From NCBI GenBank assembly GCA_044375625.1, contig JBILMH010000027.1, positions 1-24,193 of the forward strand: DNA of 24,193 nucleotides, read 5' to 3'. Source of the DNA: CAISOG01 sp044375625. GTDB lineage: Bacteria; Pseudomonadota; Alphaproteobacteria; CAISOG01. Within the stretch, counting starts at the first letter, position 1. Every line of letters begins with the position of its first letter. The position numbers and the translations under genes are program-made. A model generated the notes under the pieces. It had not been told where the DNA came from. It saw only the letters and a program-made list of their open reading frames with translations, and made no database searches. Shown here in pieces: positions 22,872 through 24,193 of the stretch.

Positions 22872-23188
22872 GCAGTAGCGTCTTCGTAAAACTTCGTCAC
22901 AATTTGCAGCTGGGGTGCCCAGAGGCGGAGGTGCCAAAAACGCAGGCCTTGGCAGGCCGCCTTAGCCAGCGGTTTCATGAGGTCGATTATCATTTGGCTG
23001 GCGCGCAGGAGCTGGATGTGTTGGCTATCACCGCCCTAAACCTGCTAAATGAGCTTGAGGACGGGCAGGAAATCGGTTGGATAATGCCCCTGATTGAGCG
23101 GTTAAACCAATTGGCTGACCGCCTAGAAAGCCGTTTAGAAAGCCGTTTGCAATCTTTGGCCGCCCCCACGGATGGGGACATGGCATGA
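22868..23188 (+). CDS. zapA: Cell division protein ZapA
   Basis: ZapA binds FtsZ and bundles its filaments at the division site. The 106-residue product has the ZapA layout: an N-terminal beta hairpin (VFVKLRHNLQLGCPEAEVPKTQALAGRLSQRFHEVD) and a long helix with the conserved LDVLAITALNLLNELEDGQ block. The C-terminal coiled coil contains a small repeat (RLESRLESRLQS), encoded by near-identical 12-bp units at 23123-23146. Overlaps of 4 bp on each side (ATGA at 22868 and at 23185) tie it to its neighbours. Conservation is moderate, but the motif and position agree. Confidence 0.85.
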   Translation: MSSSVFVKLRHNLQLGCPEAEVPKTQALAGRLSQRFHEVDYHLAGAQELDVLAITALNLLNELEDGQEIGWIMPLIERLNQLADRLESRLESRLQSLAAPTDGDMA

Positions 23189-24193
23189 CCAGGCATAGCG
23201 CCCCCCCAACCGCTTCAGATAGCCCTGCCCCTCCGCAGGAACAGCAAATTTTAATCGCTGGCGCGGGGTTGGTTGGCCTAACCGCCGCTATCGCCCTGGC
23301 GCGGGCTGGCTTTGCCGTTACCCTGTTGGATCGCGGTGAGGTGGAACGGGTGAGTGATGGGCTGCTGACAACAGCATTGGCGGCGGGAACCAAGCAGCTG
23401 TTGGCCGAATTGCAAGTTTGGGATGCGGGGGTGCTGAACCCCTCCCCCATTTTGCAGATTCAGGTGGCGCAGGGGGCGGCAGGTGGCCAACGGCACCTGG
23501 GGTTAATTGACTGGTCGGTGCGGGATAGTGCCAGCGGTCAGGCTACTGTTCAAGCCGCCACGCAGGAAAATCCCCAGGCCACCCCCCACGCCATGGGCTA
23601 TATCGTTGAAAATCATTTGTTGCGTCGACACCTGCTGAATCACCTGCAACAGCTGGGGGTGCAGATGGTGGGCGGCTTTACGGTTGCGGCGGTGGAGGCG
23701 GACAATTTTGGGATTAGCCTGCTGGCCAGTGATGGCCGACGGTTGCGCGGCGCCCTGGTGTTGGCCGCGGATGGCCGCAACTCCGCCTTGCGTGACCTGC
23801 TGAAGATTGGGTGCCGCCGCCATGACTACCACCAAACCGCCCTGGTCGCGGTAATGGCGCATAGCCAACCCCATGACCAGGTAGCCTATGAGTATTTTAT
23901 GGCGGGCGGGCCCCTGGCGCTGTTGCCAATGCACAACAACCATAGCCAGGTGGTGTGGAACCTGCCCACCGCTAAGGCCGCAGCTTTTAAGGCACTCTCA
24001 ACAGAATCAGCGGATGCTTTTGCCAGCTTGTTGCAACAACATTTTCCCTGGCTTGGGAACCTCAGCTTGGCCAGCGCGGTGCAGGCCTATCCGTTGAATT
24101 TGGTGCGCGCCAACCGCCTGCATGCCCCCCGCGCCTTTTTGTTGGGCGATGCCGCCCATGGAATTCACCCCATTGCTGGCCAGGGGTTTAATT
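23185..24193 (+). CDS. UbiH/UbiF/Coq6-family FAD monooxygenase, N-terminal part
   Basis: These flavoprotein hydroxylases add hydroxyl groups to the ubiquinone ring. The frame is open from the ATG at 23185 to the window end, so about 60-70 residues are probably missing. Visible are the FAD dinucleotide motif (ILIAGAGLVGLTAAIALARAGFAVTLLDRG), the middle DG motif (LVLAADGRNSALRDLL), and the second FAD motif (FLLGDAAHGIHPIAGQGFN) right at the edge. The last motif and overall spacing match the ubiquinone-biosynthesis branch rather than salicylate-type enzymes. Which hydroxylation it performs (C5, C6 or C1) cannot be told. It overlaps the zapA stop by ATGA and is the third gene of that block. Confidence 0.9.
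   Translation, partial: MTRHSAPPTASDSPAPPQEQQILIAGAGLVGLTAAIALARAGFAVTLLDRGEVERVSDGLLTTALAAGTKQLLAELQVWDAGVLNPSPILQIQVAQGAAGGQRHLGLIDWSVRDSASGQATVQAATQENPQATPHAMGYIVENHLLRRHLLNHLQQLGVQMVGGFTVAAVEADNFGISLLASDGRRLRGALVLAADGRNSALRDLLKIGCRRHDYHQTALVAVMAHSQPHDQVAYEYFMAGGPLALLPMHNNHSQVVWNLPTAKAAAFKALSTESADAFASLLQQHFPWLGNLSLASAVQAYPLNLVRANRLHAPRAFLLGDAAHGIHPIAGQGFN

Overview
The window reads as an ordinary stretch of alphaproteobacterial chromosome with moderate to high GC and dense genes. The markers are NtrY/NtrX without NtrB/NtrC, an adjacent LdtR-like MarR regulator, the fabH-ihfA-merR order, the DUF4164-zapA pair beside tkt-gap, and a DhnA-type class I aldolase. I cannot place it more finely than Alphaproteobacteria. 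No CRISPR array, insertion sequence, prophage, tRNA or rRNA was seen.

Layout from left to right. Positions 1-913 hold the N-terminal part of priA on the minus strand, cut by the window edge. A run of plus-strand genes follows: an AT-rich DUF2817 zinc-peptidase-like gene, an fsa/talC-type transaldolase, mreB, mreC and metK. Then comes a minus-strand ParD/ParE-type toxin-antitoxin pair. It has a good sigma70-like promoter overlapped by a 9-9-9 inverted repeat, and its toxin appears to lack a normal start codon. About 950 bp without a gene (7100-8050) is filled with palindromic intergenic elements and degenerate direct repeats. It ends at a small AT-rich lipoprotein gene that looks leaderless.

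The middle holds hemB and ligA (minus strand). A divergent plus-strand block encodes an LdtR-like MarR regulator, NtrY and NtrX. NtrX keeps its receiver and Fis-type DNA-binding domains, but its AAA+ module lacks GAFTGA and has Arg in place of the Walker B Asp. That suggests it does not act as a sigma54 activator.

The right part is a six-gene minus-strand cluster, tkt-gap-fbaB-fabH-ihfA-merR. It joins carbon metabolism (pentose-phosphate and lower glycolysis or gluconeogenesis) to fatty-acid initiation and a nucleoid protein; pgk and plsX, often found in such clusters, are absent. Divergent from tkt, three genes overlap by ATGA junctions: a DUF4164-like coiled-coil protein, ZapA, and a UbiH-family FAD monooxygenase cut by the right edge.

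I found no convincing undescribed multi-gene system. The observations most worth checking are the odd toxin start codon and its operator, the palindromic repeat cluster, the degenerate NtrX ATPase domain, and low-complexity inserts in LigA and NtrY.
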